64,000 nucleotides of DNA, from the NCBI RefSeq assembly GCF_001730685.1, contig NZ_MDJR01000007.1, forward strand, positions 62,001 to 126,000. The letters are read 5' to 3'. The number at the start of each line of letters is the position of its first letter. Position 1 is the stretch's first letter. Under the pieces are notes generated by a model. The model saw only the letters and a list, made by a program, of their open reading frames with translations. It made no database searches and was not told where the DNA came from. Below are positions 20,395 through 30,310 of this stretch, in pieces. Both the position numbers and the translations under genes were made by a program. Origin of the DNA: Caloranaerobacter ferrireducens (lineage in GTDB: Bacteria > Bacillota > Clostridia > Tissierellales > Thermohalobacteraceae).

Positions 20395-20934
20395 ATGGAA
20401 GAAAGAGTAATAATGGCAGGATTCGGTGGTCAAGGTGTTATGTCAATGGGTCAGCTATTGACTTATGCAGGTATGATAGAAGGTAAAAATGTATCATGGC
20501 TTCCATCTTACGGACCAGAAATGCGTGGAGGTACTGCAAACTGTAACGTTATAGTTTCAGATGAACCAGTAGGTTCACCTATAGTAACAGAAGCTACTGC
20601 TGCTATAGTTATGAACAGACCATCATTAGACAAGTTCGAAAGTTTCATCGTTAAAGGTGGAAACTTATTAATAAATAGTTCATTAATAGATAAAAAAGCT
20701 GAAAGAGATGATATAAACGCTTATTACATTCCAGCTAATGAGATAGCTGTAGAATTAGGTAATAGCAAAGTTGCTAATATGGTTATGTTAGGTGCTTACT
20801 TAGAGTTAACTAAAGTTGTTAAGGTTGAATCAGTAGTAGAAGCTTTAAAGAAAGTATTTGGAAAAACTAAAGCTCATTTAATTCCATTAAATGAGAAAGC
20901 TCTTGAAAAAGGAGCAGAATTAGTAAGAAAATAG
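20395..20934 (+). CDS. 2-oxoacid:ferredoxin oxidoreductase, gamma subunit
   Basis: 179 residues. The N-terminal IMAGFGGQGVMSMGQLL and LPSYGPEMRGGTANCNVIVSD are signatures of the gamma subunit, which binds CoA and completes acyl-CoA formation. It is the last gene of the sigma-54-controlled operon, ending at a strong terminator. The product acyl-CoA would go to Ptb and the two Buk enzymes, yielding one ATP and reduced ferredoxin per amino acid, the oxidative branch of Stickland-type fermentation. Confidence 0.93.
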   Translation: MEERVIMAGFGGQGVMSMGQLLTYAGMIEGKNVSWLPSYGPEMRGGTANCNVIVSDEPVGSPIVTEATAAIVMNRPSLDKFESFIVKGGNLLINSSLIDKKAERDDINAYYIPANEIAVELGNSKVANMVMLGAYLELTKVVKVESVVEALKKVFGKTKAHLIPLNEKALEKGAELVRK

Positions 20935-20937
20935 TAC

Positions 20938-20970
20938 GAACCGACCAAATTTGGTCGGTTCTTTTTGTTT
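20938..20970 (+). terminator. Rho-independent terminator of the oxidoreductase operon
   Basis: 12-bp perfect stem GAACCGACCAAA / TTTGGTCGGTTC followed by TTTTTGTTT. Confidence 0.9.
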
Positions 20971-21083
20971 CATTTTTTTCATAAATAAAATTTTATAAAT
21001 ATATTGCAATATGATATAAGTGGGAGTATAATGATGTTGAAAAAATAGGGGGCATCCCCTAGAATGAAAAGAGGTTATGTAAG

Positions 21084-21965
21084 TTGCAAATTGCTAAAAG
21101 AATGTCTTCTACTTCTACAAATCTAATGGATTATTCAAGTAAATTTGTGTTCATTTTATTGGGAAATTTATTCTGCTCAATTGCTTTTAACGGTTTTTTC
21201 GTACCAAATCACTTGTTAAGTGGTGGAGTTGGCGGAATAGCTATAATGATTCATTTTTTAACTAATTTACCAATAGGACTTATTATATTTCTTATTAATA
21301 TACCAATTTTCATAATCGGTTCTAAGATTATAGACAAAAAGTTTACAACATACAGCTTTATATCAATGCTGACTCTATCATTTTTACTTGAGTTAACTAG
21401 AGGAATTGACCAATTGATAATGATGGATGATATACTGCTTGCAGCTATTTTTGGTGGTATACTAAACGGCTTAGGCATGGGATTGATGTTTAGAAACAGG
21501 ACATCACAAGGTGGATTAGATATAATAGCTGCAATATTTAAGAAAAAATATAATATAAATATCGGAACAGGATTAATGGGAGTTAACACAATAATTATAG
21601 CATCATCTTCAGCACTATTTGGATTAAAACCAGCAATGTATACACTTATAGCATTATATACAGCATATAAGATAGTTGATAAGGTACAGGAAGGACTAGA
21701 TACTAAGAAAAATGTAATAATAATATCAGATAAATCTCAAGAGTTAGGAGAAGCTATACAGAAGAAGTTACACAGAGGAGTTACTTTCCTTAAAGGAGAA
21801 GGTGGATATACTAAGAATAATAAAAATGTAATTTATTGTATAGTAACCTCAACTCAAGTTGGAAAACTAAAAGAGATAGTTGAAGAAGTAGACCCTAATG
21901 CTTTCATGACAATCAACAATATACAAGAAGTAAAAGGTAAAGGGTTTAAGAGTGTTGGAATATAA
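21084..21965 (+). CDS. YitT family membrane protein
   Basis: 293 residues with five or six N-terminal transmembrane helices (FNGFFVPNHLLSGGVGGIA; GLGMGLMFRNRTSQGGLDI) and a C-terminal cytosolic DUF2179 domain (about 215-290) with KLHRGVTFLKGEGGYTKN, KEIVEEVDPNAFMTI and VKGKGF. Family function is unknown; a ligand-gated transporter is often suggested. The start is TTG 21084 with AGAGG 10 nt upstream; ATG 21102 is the alternative. Single-gene unit between terminators. Confidence 0.88.
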   Translation: MQIAKRMSSTSTNLMDYSSKFVFILLGNLFCSIAFNGFFVPNHLLSGGVGGIAIMIHFLTNLPIGLIIFLINIPIFIIGSKIIDKKFTTYSFISMLTLSFLLELTRGIDQLIMMDDILLAAIFGGILNGLGMGLMFRNRTSQGGLDIIAAIFKKKYNINIGTGLMGVNTIIIASSSALFGLKPAMYTLIALYTAYKIVDKVQEGLDTKKNVIIISDKSQELGEAIQKKLHRGVTFLKGEGGYTKNNKNVIYCIVTSTQVGKLKEIVEEVDPNAFMTINNIQEVKGKGFKSVGI

Positions 21966-21995
21966 GGTAAGGTTTAATCCTTACCTTTTTTTTCT
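21964..21995 (+). terminator. Rho-independent terminator
   Basis: Stem AAGGTAAGG / CCTTACCTT, 6-nt loop, eight T residues. Confidence 0.88.
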
Positions 21996-22090
21996 TTAGC
22001 TTAAAACAATTTTAAACTAAAATGGGTAGTTGTTACAATACACACAATATGATATCATAAAATAGTATAGTTATATAAGGAGGGCTTAAG

Positions 22091-23437
22091 ATGGGGAGAT
22101 TATTTGGAACAGATGGAGTTAGGGGCATAGCTAATAAGGAATTAACCCCAGAATTAGCGTTTAAATTAGGAAGAGCTGGAGCATATATATTAACTAAAGG
22201 GAAAAAAGATGCAAAGATTGTTGTAGGTATGGATACAAGAATATCTGGTGATATGTTAGAAGCTGCATTAATATCAGGTATTTGTTCAGTTGGTGTAGAT
22301 GTTTTATCTGTAGGCATTATACCGACACCAGGAGTTGCATATTTAACAAGAGCATACAACGCTGATGCAGGAGTAGTAATTTCAGCTTCACATAATCCAG
22401 TAGAATATAATGGTATTAAATTTTTCAATTCTAAAGGCTATAAACTAAATGATGAAATAGAAAGAAACATAGAAGAAATAATTTTAGATAATATTGAAAT
22501 ACCTATAAATCCTACAGGAGAGAATATAGGAAGAGTTAAAAGAGTTAAAGATGGACAAAGAAAATATATAGATTTTCTAAAGAGTACTATTGATACTGAT
22601 TTAGACGGATTAAAAGTAGCAATGGATTGTGGTAACGGTGCAGCATACATGATAGCTCCTACTGTATTTGAAGAGCTAGGTGCGGAAGTGGTAGTAATAC
22701 ATAATGCACCAAATGGTATTAATATAAATGTAAATTGTGGTTCTACTAATCCAGAGCAGGTACAAAAGTTAGTCTTAGAAACAGGTGCAGATATAGGGCT
22801 TTCATTTGATGGAGATGCTGATAGATTAATAGCAGTCGATGAAGAGGGTAAAATAGTAGATGGCGATCATATAATGGCTATATGTGGAATATCATTAAAG
22901 GAAAAAGGTAAACTTAAAGGTAATACTGTTGTAGCGACTGTTATGAGTAATATGGGGCTTGATATCTGTTTAAAAGAGAAAGAAATAGAAATTGTTAAAA
23001 CTAAAGTAGGAGATAGATACGTTCTTGAAGAAATGTTAAATAAAGATTATTCTTTAGGTGGAGAGCAGTCAGGACATATTATATTTTTAGATTATAATAC
23101 AACAGGAGATGGAGTATTAACTGCCCTGCAATTAACTAGCGTTGTAAAAAATAAGGGTAAAAAACTTTCAGAGCTTGCTAAAATAATGACTACACTACCA
23201 CAAGTATTAGTAAATGCTAAAGTACCTAATGATAAAAAGAAAAAGTATCTTGAAGATGAAATAATTAGAAATGAGTTTGAGAAAATTGAAGAAAGCTTAA
23301 AAGATACAGGAAGGGTTTTAATAAGACCATCTGGTACAGAGCCATTAGTTCGTGTTATGATTGAAGGAAAAAATGAAGAAAAAATTAAAAGAATGGCAGA
23401 AGAATTAGCAAAACTTATAGAAGAAAGACTTGCATAA
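22091..23437 (+). CDS. glmM: Phosphoglucosamine mutase
   Basis: 448 residues, full length. The N-terminal [12 protein letters not shown], the phosphoserine loop [17 protein letters not shown] (Ser100), metal loop [13 protein letters not shown], sugar-binding [10 protein letters not shown], and C-terminal phosphate loop [12 protein letters not shown] are all intact. It interconverts glucosamine-6-phosphate and glucosamine-1-phosphate for peptidoglycan precursors. AAGGAGGG precedes the ATG. In many Firmicutes it follows cdaA-cdaR directly and is bound by CdaA; here it is 9.6 kb downstream but still next to glmS. Confidence 0.96.
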   Translation: MGRLFGTDGVRGIANKELTPELAFKLGRAGAYILTKGKKDAKIVVGMDTRISGDMLEAALISGICSVGVDVLSVGIIPTPGVAYLTRAYNADAGVVISASHNPVEYNGIKFFNSKGYKLNDEIERNIEEIILDNIEIPINPTGENIGRVKRVKDGQRKYIDFLKSTIDTDLDGLKVAMDCGNGAAYMIAPTVFEELGAEVVVIHNAPNGININVNCGSTNPEQVQKLVLETGADIGLSFDGDADRLIAVDEEGKIVDGDHIMAICGISLKEKGKLKGNTVVATVMSNMGLDICLKEKEIEIVKTKVGDRYVLEEMLNKDYSLGGEQSGHIIFLDYNTTGDGVLTALQLTSVVKNKGKKLSELAKIMTTLPQVLVNAKVPNDKKKKYLEDEIIRNEFEKIEESLKDTGRVLIRPSGTEPLVRVMIEGKNEEKIKRMAEELAKLIEERLA

Positions 23438-23545
23438 GGAATTGAAAATGGAAAATGTAAAATTGAAAATGTAAAAAACAGCTCACATCTAATAGCTAAT
23501 TCAAATTTTTAATTCTTAATTTTCCATTTTTAATTTTTTAATTTT
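23437..23545. repeat. AATT-rich inverted repeat upstream of the glmS ribozyme
   Basis: GGAATTGAAAATGGAAAATG on the left is roughly the reverse complement of CATTTTTAATTTTTTAATTT near 23525. Resembles the repeat at 18228-18310. No open frame. Confidence 0.45.
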
Positions 23546-23589
23546 CCAAGAGGGGGTGATGCTTACAAGAAAAAGGCAGACAATTGAAT

Positions 23590-23740
23590 AAAAAGCGCCA
23601 GGACTTAAAGGTATTACTTTTAAGTTGACGAGGACAGGGTTTATCGAAGTTTCGGCGGATGCCCTGCGGTGTAACCACCACCGTTAAAGATTCTACAAAA
23701 CCCATAAGTGATTATGGGGACAAAAGGAATCGGGTGGATT
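23590..23740 (+). ncRNA. glmS ribozyme (glucosamine-6-phosphate riboswitch)
   Basis: The conserved core is unmistakable: AAAGCGCCAGGACTT at the 5' end, GTTGACGAGGA (23624-23634), TTTATCGAAGTTTCGGCGGA (23640-23659) and CCCTGCGGTG. Cleavage would fall between A23594 and G23595. The 3' pairings CCACC...GGGTGG and GATTC...GGAATC are also visible, enclosing CCCATAA...TTATGGG. GlcN6P binding activates self-cleavage and lowers glmS mRNA stability, giving feedback control of the gene that starts about 105 nt later. Confidence 0.96.
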
Positions 23741-23744
23741 AATA

Positions 23745-23763
23745 AACCCATTTCCAATGGGTT
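23745..23763 (+). other. Hairpin between ribozyme and glmS
   Basis: AACCCATT-tcc-AATGGGTT, an 8-bp perfect hairpin without a long T tract; may isolate the ribozyme fold from the coding region. Confidence 0.5.
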
Positions 23764-23846
23764 AGTTTGTCGTGCCTCTAAATATGATAGAGATGGTAGC
23801 AAGTATCGTGCATAATTCATGATAAATGACAAAAAGGAGTGTTATT

Positions 23847-25673
23847 ATGTGTGGAATTGTTGGATATATAGGTAATAAAAAAGCCCATGAAATATTAGTT
23901 GAAGGGCTTGAAAAGCTTGAGTATAGAGGATATGATTCTGCTGGTATAGCGGTATTTGATAAAGGACAATTAAAGGTAAGAAAATATAAAGGAAGACTTT
24001 CAGTTTTAAGAGAAAGATTAAGTGAAGAAGAGTTTAATGCTAATGTAGGTATTGGTCATACGAGATGGGCTACACATGGAGAACCATCAGATAAAAATGC
24101 ACATCCTCACACTAATGTAACAGGGGATATAGCTGTAGTTCACAATGGTATCATTGAAAACTTTATGGAGCTTAAAGAAGAACTACAGGAAAAAGGATAT
24201 AAATTTGTTTCAGAGACAGATACAGAAGTTATATCTCATTTAATAGATTACTACTTCGATGGTGATTTATTAGAAGCTGTAAAAAAAGCAGTATCAAGGC
24301 TTGAGGGAGCTTTTGCTTTAGGAGTAATTTGCAAAGATAATCCTGACAAATTAATCGCAGTAAGAAAAGACAGTCCATTAATAATAGGAATAGGAAAAGG
24401 AGAAAACTTTATAGCATCTGATATACCTGCAATATTAAAATACACTAGAGATGTATATATTTTAGAAGACGGAGAAATGGCAGTTGTAGAAAAAGACAAT
24501 ATCAAAATAATGCAGCTTAATGGAGAACCTGTAGAAAAAGAAGTTTTCACAGTTAACTGGGATGTAGAAGCAGCAGAAAAAGGTGGATATGACCACTTTA
24601 TGATAAAAGAAATTTATGAACAGCCTAAAGCAATAAAAGATACTCTTTCACCAAGAATAAATAAAGATAATGTAATAAAACTTGATGATATAAACATTAC
24701 AAAGGAAGAATTAGATAAAATAAATAGAGTTTATATTATAGCTTGTGGTACAGCATATCATGCAGGCTTACTTGGTAAAGTTCTAATTGAAAAGTATGTA
24801 AAAATACCTGTAATCGCAGATGTAGCATCAGAATTTAGATACAGCAATCCATTTATTGATGAAAATACTCTAATGATAGTAGTAAGTCAATCTGGAGAAA
24901 CTGCTGATACATTAGCAGCTTTAAGACTTGCTAAGAAAAATAATGCAAAAGTATATGCTGTAACAAATGTAGTAGGAAGTACAATATCAAGAGAAGCTGA
25001 CGAAGTATTTTACACTTGGGCTGGTCCAGAAATTGCCGTTGCTTCAACTAAAGCTTACACAACACAATTAGTTTCAATGGCTTTAATAGCTCTTGATATG
25101 GCAGTTAAGAAGGGAACTATCGATAAAGAAGAATATAACAAAGTGTTGAACGAATTAAGAAATCTTTCAGAAAAGGCTCAAAAAATATTAGATAATACAG
25201 AACTAATCAAAAAAGCTAGTGAAAAAATCTATAAAGCACAAAGTGTATTTTTCATAGGTAGAGGTATAGATTATGATGTAGCAAGAGAGGGTTCATTAAA
25301 ACTTAAAGAAATTTCATATATTCACTCTGAAGCAATGGCTGCTGGAGAATTAAAACATGGAACAATCGCTTTAATAGAAGAAGGAACACCAGTTATAGCT
25401 ATAGCTACTCAAGAAAGACTATACGATAAGATGTTAAGTAATATAAAGGAAGTAAAAGCTAGAGGTGCATATGTAATAGCTTTGGCTAAAGAAGGAAATA
25501 AAGAAATAGAGAAAACAGCAGATACTGTAATATATATTCCAGATGTTATAGATGAATTAACTTCAGTTCTAAGCGTTATACCTCTTCAATTACTAGCTTA
25601 TTATGTTGCAGTAATGAGAGGTTGTGATGTAGACAAACCAAGAAACTTAGCAAAAAGTGTAACTGTGGAGTAG
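23847..25673 (+). CDS. glmS: Glutamine--fructose-6-phosphate aminotransferase
   Basis: 608 residues. The start is ATG 23847 (AAAAAGGAG upstream), which places the catalytic nucleophile as Cys2 in MCGIVGYIGN; the frame is open further upstream but an earlier start would bury the nucleophile. The glutaminase domain has GHTRWATHG and HNGIIEN; two SIS domains carry SQSGETADTLAAL and HSEAMAAGELKHG; C-terminal LAKSVTVE is canonical. Makes glucosamine-6-phosphate from fructose-6-phosphate and glutamine. Controlled by the upstream ribozyme. Confidence 0.97.
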   Translation: MCGIVGYIGNKKAHEILVEGLEKLEYRGYDSAGIAVFDKGQLKVRKYKGRLSVLRERLSEEEFNANVGIGHTRWATHGEPSDKNAHPHTNVTGDIAVVHNGIIENFMELKEELQEKGYKFVSETDTEVISHLIDYYFDGDLLEAVKKAVSRLEGAFALGVICKDNPDKLIAVRKDSPLIIGIGKGENFIASDIPAILKYTRDVYILEDGEMAVVEKDNIKIMQLNGEPVEKEVFTVNWDVEAAEKGGYDHFMIKEIYEQPKAIKDTLSPRINKDNVIKLDDINITKEELDKINRVYIIACGTAYHAGLLGKVLIEKYVKIPVIADVASEFRYSNPFIDENTLMIVVSQSGETADTLAALRLAKKNNAKVYAVTNVVGSTISREADEVFYTWAGPEIAVASTKAYTTQLVSMALIALDMAVKKGTIDKEEYNKVLNELRNLSEKAQKILDNTELIKKASEKIYKAQSVFFIGRGIDYDVAREGSLKLKEISYIHSEAMAAGELKHGTIALIEEGTPVIAIATQERLYDKMLSNIKEVKARGAYVIALAKEGNKEIEKTADTVIYIPDVIDELTSVLSVIPLQLLAYYVAVMRGCDVDKPRNLAKSVTVE

Positions 25674-25675
25674 AT

Positions 25676-25699
25676 AACATTATTTCCTGGGGAATAATG
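25676..25699 (+). other. Hairpin after glmS
   Basis: ACATTATT...AATAATGT, an 8-bp stem with an 8-nt loop just after the glmS stop; no T tract. Confidence 0.45.
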
Positions 25700-25737
25700 T
25701 AGGTATATGTAGATTTTAATAAGAAAATTGTTGCATG

Positions 25738-25790
25738 AGAAATCATGAATGTGATGTGGAATTTAACTGCATCCGTTCATGATTTTTTTG
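25738..25790 (+). terminator. Terminator-like hairpin of glmS
   Basis: AAATCATGAA (25740-25749) pairs with TTCATGATTT (25776-25785), with partial pairing inside, followed by a T tract. Confidence 0.75.
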
Positions 25791-25843
25791 TAACTCTAAA
25801 GTTATAAGACTTAAGACAATTTCTTAAAACTATTTTTAGGTGT
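25790..25843 (+). repeat. Repeat pair R2, copy 1
   Basis: GTAACTCTAAAGTTATAAGA and the following AATTTCTTAAAACTATTTTTAGGT match 30998-31050 at most positions. Both copies directly follow a large hairpin and they bracket the decayed island, as ends of an old insertion might. Confidence 0.55.
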
Positions 25844-25886
25844 ACACCAATAAAAAACTTTTCCTAATAATAAAAAAGTTGTCATA

Positions 25887-25936
25887 AAAAATCATGATTC
25901 AGTGCTTTTTTAGAGCATATGAATCATGATTTTTTT
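25887..25936. terminator. Second terminator-like hairpin
   Basis: A perfect 15-bp outer stem AAAAATCATGATTCA / TGAATCATGATTTTT, with further inner pairing; usable in both directions. Its ATCATGA core echoes the hairpin at 25738-25790. Confidence 0.7.
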
Positions 25937-26110
25937 ATGTTCAGAAACCATAAGCAGAAAAGAAAAAGAGAAGAAAAAAATAGATTTTAAAATAGAAAAA
26001 ACATATAGAAAAGAAAAATAGAAGTGTCTTTAAAGTCTTTGAAATACTTGAATAGAAGAGATTGAATAGAAGAAAAAATAGATGGATGAAATAGATTTAG
26101 AGAATGGATA

Positions 26111-26158
26111 AAGGATTAAGAAATAAGGAGAAGAAGTAATCCTTATTCCTTAATCCTT
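26111..26158. repeat. Long inverted repeat
   Basis: 19-nt arms with one mismatch (AAGGATTAAGAAATAAGGA at 26111-26129 against 26140-26158), 10-nt loop, no T tract; likely a remnant palindrome rather than a terminator. Confidence 0.6.
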
Positions 26159-26403
26159 AAAACTTATCCCTAAACTTATGACGACTTTTTTTTGATTTTT
26201 GACCTTCAATATGGAATAAATAGGGAAAATAAATAGAGAATTTTAGGACGACTTTTTTATAATCGAGTTTTAAGGAGAATAAGGGTTAGACTGGGGTTGA
26301 GGGCGGTTGGGAGTTAGGAGGAGTTTTTTGAGTGTATACTTGAAAAAATATGGAAAATTGAGTTGAAGTTAGATGTAATAAGGGATTGAGGGAGATTTGG
26401 GAG

Positions 26404-26492
26404 CAGTACAAGTTTATTATGTTTACTCATTTATGAAAGGTAATAAAGATAATAATAATCAAGTTATTATAACTACCCATAATACAGAATTT
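26404..26492 (+). pseudogene. Possible ATPase relic
   Basis: A short open stretch ends in NNNQVIITTHNTEF, which looks like the region after Walker B with the conserved His of ABC/AAA_21-type ATPases found in restriction, OLD-type or retron-like defence proteins. Stops follow and no Walker A is preserved. The match rests on one motif, so identification is tentative. Confidence 0.35.
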
Positions 26493-27094
26493 TAAAAACA
26501 ATCAAGACAAATATTAAGGGTGTTTTGGTGAGGAAGAATAATAGAAGAACTTCAGTTAAATAGATTTGAGGGAAGAATATTTTGCACATAGATTTGGTGA
26601 AGGAGAAGGTGATAAAATATATAGGTATGTTATAAAATTAAGAAACTATATGAGAAAAGATTTTGAAAAACACTGCTAGTAGAACTGCAAAAGAAATTCA
26701 ATATATATGTGGAGATAAATATAAATACTTGATAGAATTGATGAAAAAGTTAAGGACTATTAAGGACTAATGGTATAGGAATACTTCAAGGAGAAATAGA
26801 GAATCTATTTATTAATGATTTTACCTTAATTATTCCTAAAAAGATAAATTGAATTTAGAAAAGATATTTTTAATTAACTTATTATTGAGTAAAGGTGAAA
26901 TTAAAATAACTAATGTATTAAATTGTAGTGAAATAAAAGAGTTCTAGAATTAATTCTTAATTAAGATATTAATACATTTAGTTTAAGAAGTTTGGAAATA
27001 GGTAATATAACTATAGTAGTAATAAAATGTTATTGTCAATGAAAATCCTGCAAAAATGAGAAAGAAAATCTACCACTTCAGGTAAAAAATTTAG

Positions 27095-27475
27095 TTAGAT
27101 TTGAGTTTTTCTTTTTGCTCTTTTATTCTTTTTACCTTTGATTAAAACTAAATGATAATGATGCACTATTCTGTTTAGTATGCTAGTGTCAATATTAAAT
27201 AAAAGAATATACTACGCAATTCATCAAATGATTTGTTAGATGCAATAATAATTGATACTTTTTCATATCTCTTGGATGAGATTTTATAAAACAAATCAAC
27301 TATATGTTCATTGAATTTTCTAAAACCTAACTTATTTAATATTAGTAAATTCAGAGTTAAATAGTATTTTAACTTTTGACGATATGAGTTATTTGCTTTT
27401 GATTTAAGTAATGTATTTAAGATAACATTTATATCCTTGCTTAAGAGCCTTAAAAGGCTTATCGCCTTTCAAAAA
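27095..27475 (-). pseudogene. IstB-like ATPase relic (IS21 family)
   Basis: On the minus strand a 90-codon open stretch reads SYRQKLKYYLTLNLLILNKLGFRKF split around residue 45, then SKRYEKVSIIIASNKSFDEL, closely following the IstB pattern (dLLIvDELGf; SKRYek-siIiTSNk-F-EW). The downstream DRiLHHyhlV motif appears in another frame (NRIVHHYHLVLIKGKK), ending with a stop at 27095-27097, so at least one frameshift and a stop near 27178 have occurred. The N-terminal Walker A part is missing and no start codon remains. IstB assists IS21 transposition; this copy cannot function. No intact istA is visible. Confidence 0.72.
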
Positions 27476-27948
27476 GGGTTTTTATTGTTGTATACATAGC
27501 TTCGCTTAGCACCTTTTTTCTCTTTTAGTTAAAAATTTATATCTTGATTTTCAACTAAATGGAATTTTTGGTATTTTTTATCAAGGTACTTTCTTTCTCT
27601 TTTTTGATGCTTTTATTTTACCATTAACAATTACTACTTATTTTTAATTTATTACCAATTTTACCATTTCAGTTTCTAAAAGTGAAAAACTAGAGTTCTT
27701 AATAATAGATAGTTTGATTTTAAGATTTGAGCGAAAAGGATAATATGAAGTTGAAATAAGTCGAAATAACCAATATATTGTTGAAAAAAATGATTGATTT
27801 TCAAAAAAAACGATATACAATATAGGTAAAGGTTGTAAAAAAATAGAAAATTATATTCTACAGAAGGATTCATTTATCAAATGGTTATAATGATTGTGAA
27901 AATTTTATATACCAATGTATTTGATATGGACTAGGTGAAGAGAAAAAT

Positions 27949-28050
27949 ATGTTTGTAATTAAAATATATAATAACGATAATGATGGCGGAACTGATAGGG
28001 GTGAGATTTATAAGAGTTTATGTGTAAAAATAGAATGGTTTTATGTATGA
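27949..28050 (+). CDS. Short ORF of 33 codons, possibly a truncated gene start
   Basis: ATG 27949 follows AGGTGA by 9 nt. The peptide MFVIKIYNNDNDGGTDRGEI and the rest contains no recognisable domain. Located in decayed DNA; may be a gene's broken 5' end or chance. Confidence 0.2.
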   Translation: MFVIKIYNNDNDGGTDRGEIYKSLCVKIEWFYV

Positions 28051-28497
28051 ATAATATTTTTATTCTATTTATTTTAATAATTATGACAAATATATAGTAT
28101 TATAAAAATTATAAAATTAATCTAAATAAAAATAGAAATTAATAAAGATGATGTTAAAAGTTTTATAAAAAATTAGAGTAAATAGAAAAAAGGAGTAAGA
28201 TCCAAGCAAAATTTGCAGAAAAAATCATGGGTGCCTTTGACAAACATCATAGGGATGGAAATTCTATCTCTAATGTAATTAAATTCTGAAGAGAGGAGGA
28301 GGATAAAAAATAAGCAAAAATCTTAAAAACACCAAAACGCACAAAATATAACAAATATTTACAACTTATTTCAGTTCAATACTTACAAGCATATTTGGTA
28401 GAGTTAATATAAATGAAATTTGATATTTAGGTGTTAGAATTATTCTAAACTTTTGTCACTAAGAAAAAGGCTCAGAGTATATCATATAAAAAATTGA

Positions 28498-28743
28498 AGC
28501 TATCATCTTTTTTATATTGATATTTACAATATTATCAGTTTAAGGTTCAAAGACTTTCATATTAAGCTACTTGATGAAGATATTAACAAGGAAATTGGAA
28601 ATCATATTAACAACTTAAGAAAATTGAATAAGGATAACATAAAATATTCAATATACAAAAATAGTATACATATAAGTGAAAAAGCTCTTTATCATTTTTA
28701 CTTTAACATAGATTTTTCAAAATATGAAAGCAACAGTAGTTAG
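28498..28743 (+). pseudogene. Unidentified open stretch (relic)
   Basis: 82 codons open without a start codon, from TGA 28495 to TAG 28741. It contains RFKDFHIKLLDEDINKEIG, INNLRKLNKDN and SEKALYHFYFNIDF, with ordinary protein-like composition. Possible continuation in another frame (QMFFNMSQLSYL, KRILELYEAICNLIEELI) runs to about 28850 with stops. I do not recognise the family; it is probably a degraded gene. Confidence 0.35.
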
Positions 28744-28998
28744 TGTTAGATCAAATGTTTTTTAATATGTCACAATTATCTTATCTATAGAAAAGGATAC
28801 TTGAATTATACGAAGCGATTTGTAATCTGATAGAAGAACTTATTTAGATGGTCTTAAAGAAAATAATGTCTTAGATAATTTCAAAAATCTTACTTTAGCT
28901 TATTTTCAAGTTTTGAAACAAGGTTTTTGTTTTTATCTGTAAAAGTTAAGTAACATAATTGACAAGTTAGGAGAGGAAAGGATTGACATTATGGTTAA

Positions 28999-30294
28999 AT
29001 CAGATTCACTGAAATTAAAACCAAAATTAGGAAAAAATTAGATAGAGATATATATAAAAATAAAAATTTATGGCTAGTATTATGTGGTTTTTTAGTTTCG
29101 GGTATTGGAGATTCGATTTACTTTATATCAATAACATACTATCTATTATCTATAGATAAAACAGGAGAATTACTTGGTATAGTATTGACAATTAATTCTA
29201 TTCCAGCTTTATTATTAGGGCCTTTTGCAGGTGTGATAGCTGATAAATATAAAAAGAAAATAACTATTGTTTCGATGGATATTATTAGATTTTTATTAAT
29301 GTCATTTATGGCAATTCTATTATATTATGAACATTTAAGTAGTTTTTGGATATATTTAATTACATTAATGGTTGCTATATGTAATATAACTTTTAACCCA
29401 TCTATTGCGGCAGCAATTCCATTAATAGTTAAAGATAAAAACCTTAATAAAGCAAATTCATTACTACATGCTACTATTAATATAGCTATTGTAGTTGGTC
29501 CAGCTTTAGGTGGAATTTTATTTAATAAACTTGGATTTATTATAATTCTTATATTAAATGCTATATCATACTTAATATCTGGTATAAGCGAGATGTTTTT
29601 AACAATAAGAGAATCTAATAATGATATAGAAAAAGGCATTAATATTACAAAAGTTTTGAAAGAAACAAAAGAAGGCTTTAAAATATTTTTAAATATTACT
29701 GTAATTAAATACGTTGTTTTATTTTCTGTATTTACTAATTTCTTTTTTATACCACTATTTGAACTAATAATTCCTCTTTCTTTTAAAACTATACTAAATT
29801 ATACTTCAGATAAATTAGGCTATGCTATGACAGCAAGAGCTATTGGAACAATAGTTGGATCAATGATACTTTTTTATCTTCCTGAAATCAAGAAGAAAAG
29901 CAGATTATTTATTGGTGCTACAATGGCTGAAGGAATATTATTTGCTTTATTTGGTTTTACATTGTTTGAATATTCAATAAATATTCTAAATCATTCTATT
30001 ACATATTTAGGATATATATTAGGATTATTTATTATTGGAATTTTAATGGCTATTTTAAATATACCAGTTAATGTTTTAGTGCAACGTTTTTCACCTAAAG
30101 GAAAAGTAGGAACTGTATTTGCAATTATGAGTACACTATTTAGAGCAATTGGCCCTTTGTCTTTATTTGTTTATAGCGTAATTGTAAGTAAAATACAAAT
30201 AGGTTATATAGTGTTAACTTCAGCAATATTAATTATATTATCTTGTTTTTTTATTTTATTTCATCCAAAGCTATATAAATTTAGGCAAATTTAA
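28999..30294 (+). CDS. MFS transporter with a damaged N-terminus
   Basis: The open frame encodes the whole MFS body: IYKNKNLWLVLCGFLVSGIG at the first helix, LLLGPFAGVIADKYKKK (motif A, after helix 2), and about eleven or twelve helices to 30294, resembling macrolide-type or small-drug exporters (MefA/TetV-like). No ATG/GTG/TTG lies between the in-frame TAA (28996) and TTG 29185, and a start at 29185 would delete the first helix. In the neighbouring frame, ATG 28991 with a GGAGAGG site begins a 16-codon peptide that stops at 29039. A 1-nt indel in the A-rich stretch near 29017-29037 therefore probably disrupted the gene, unless a rare ATT/ATC start is used. Coordinates give the open frame. 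Confidence 0.7.
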   Translation: MRFTEIKTKIRKKLDRDIYKNKNLWLVLCGFLVSGIGDSIYFISITYYLLSIDKTGELLGIVLTINSIPALLLGPFAGVIADKYKKKITIVSMDIIRFLLMSFMAILLYYEHLSSFWIYLITLMVAICNITFNPSIAAAIPLIVKDKNLNKANSLLHATINIAIVVGPALGGILFNKLGFIIILILNAISYLISGISEMFLTIRESNNDIEKGINITKVLKETKEGFKIFLNITVIKYVVLFSVFTNFFFIPLFELIIPLSFKTILNYTSDKLGYAMTARAIGTIVGSMILFYLPEIKKKSRLFIGATMAEGILFALFGFTLFEYSINILNHSITYLGYILGLFIIGILMAILNIPVNVLVQRFSPKGKVGTVFAIMSTLFRAIGPLSLFVYSVIVSKIQIGYIVLTSAILIILSCFFILFHPKLYKFRQI

Positions 30295-30310
30295 AAGGTA
30301 GCGTAAAAAA

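Larger units (their letters stand above)
25937..28990. other. Decayed non-coding island
   Basis: About 3 kb with no intact gene. The 25940-26110 and 26270-26400 parts are purine-rich low-complexity DNA full of stops. Recognisable relics are listed separately: an ATPase fragment (26404-26492), an IstB relic (27095-27475), a short ORF (27949-28050) and an unidentified open stretch (28498-28743). The density of stops and frameshifts shows long decay; nothing else could be assigned. Confidence 0.7.

Noticed and set aside
23641-23832. Minus-strand ORF of 63 codons upstream of glmS
   Set aside because: It is antisense to the glmS ribozyme, whose conserved core explains the sequence.
27676-27873. 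Minus-strand ORF of 65 codons in the decayed island
   Set aside because: Phe/Tyr/Leu-rich low-complexity translation without a ribosome site or recognisable motif; typical of AT-rich non-coding DNA.
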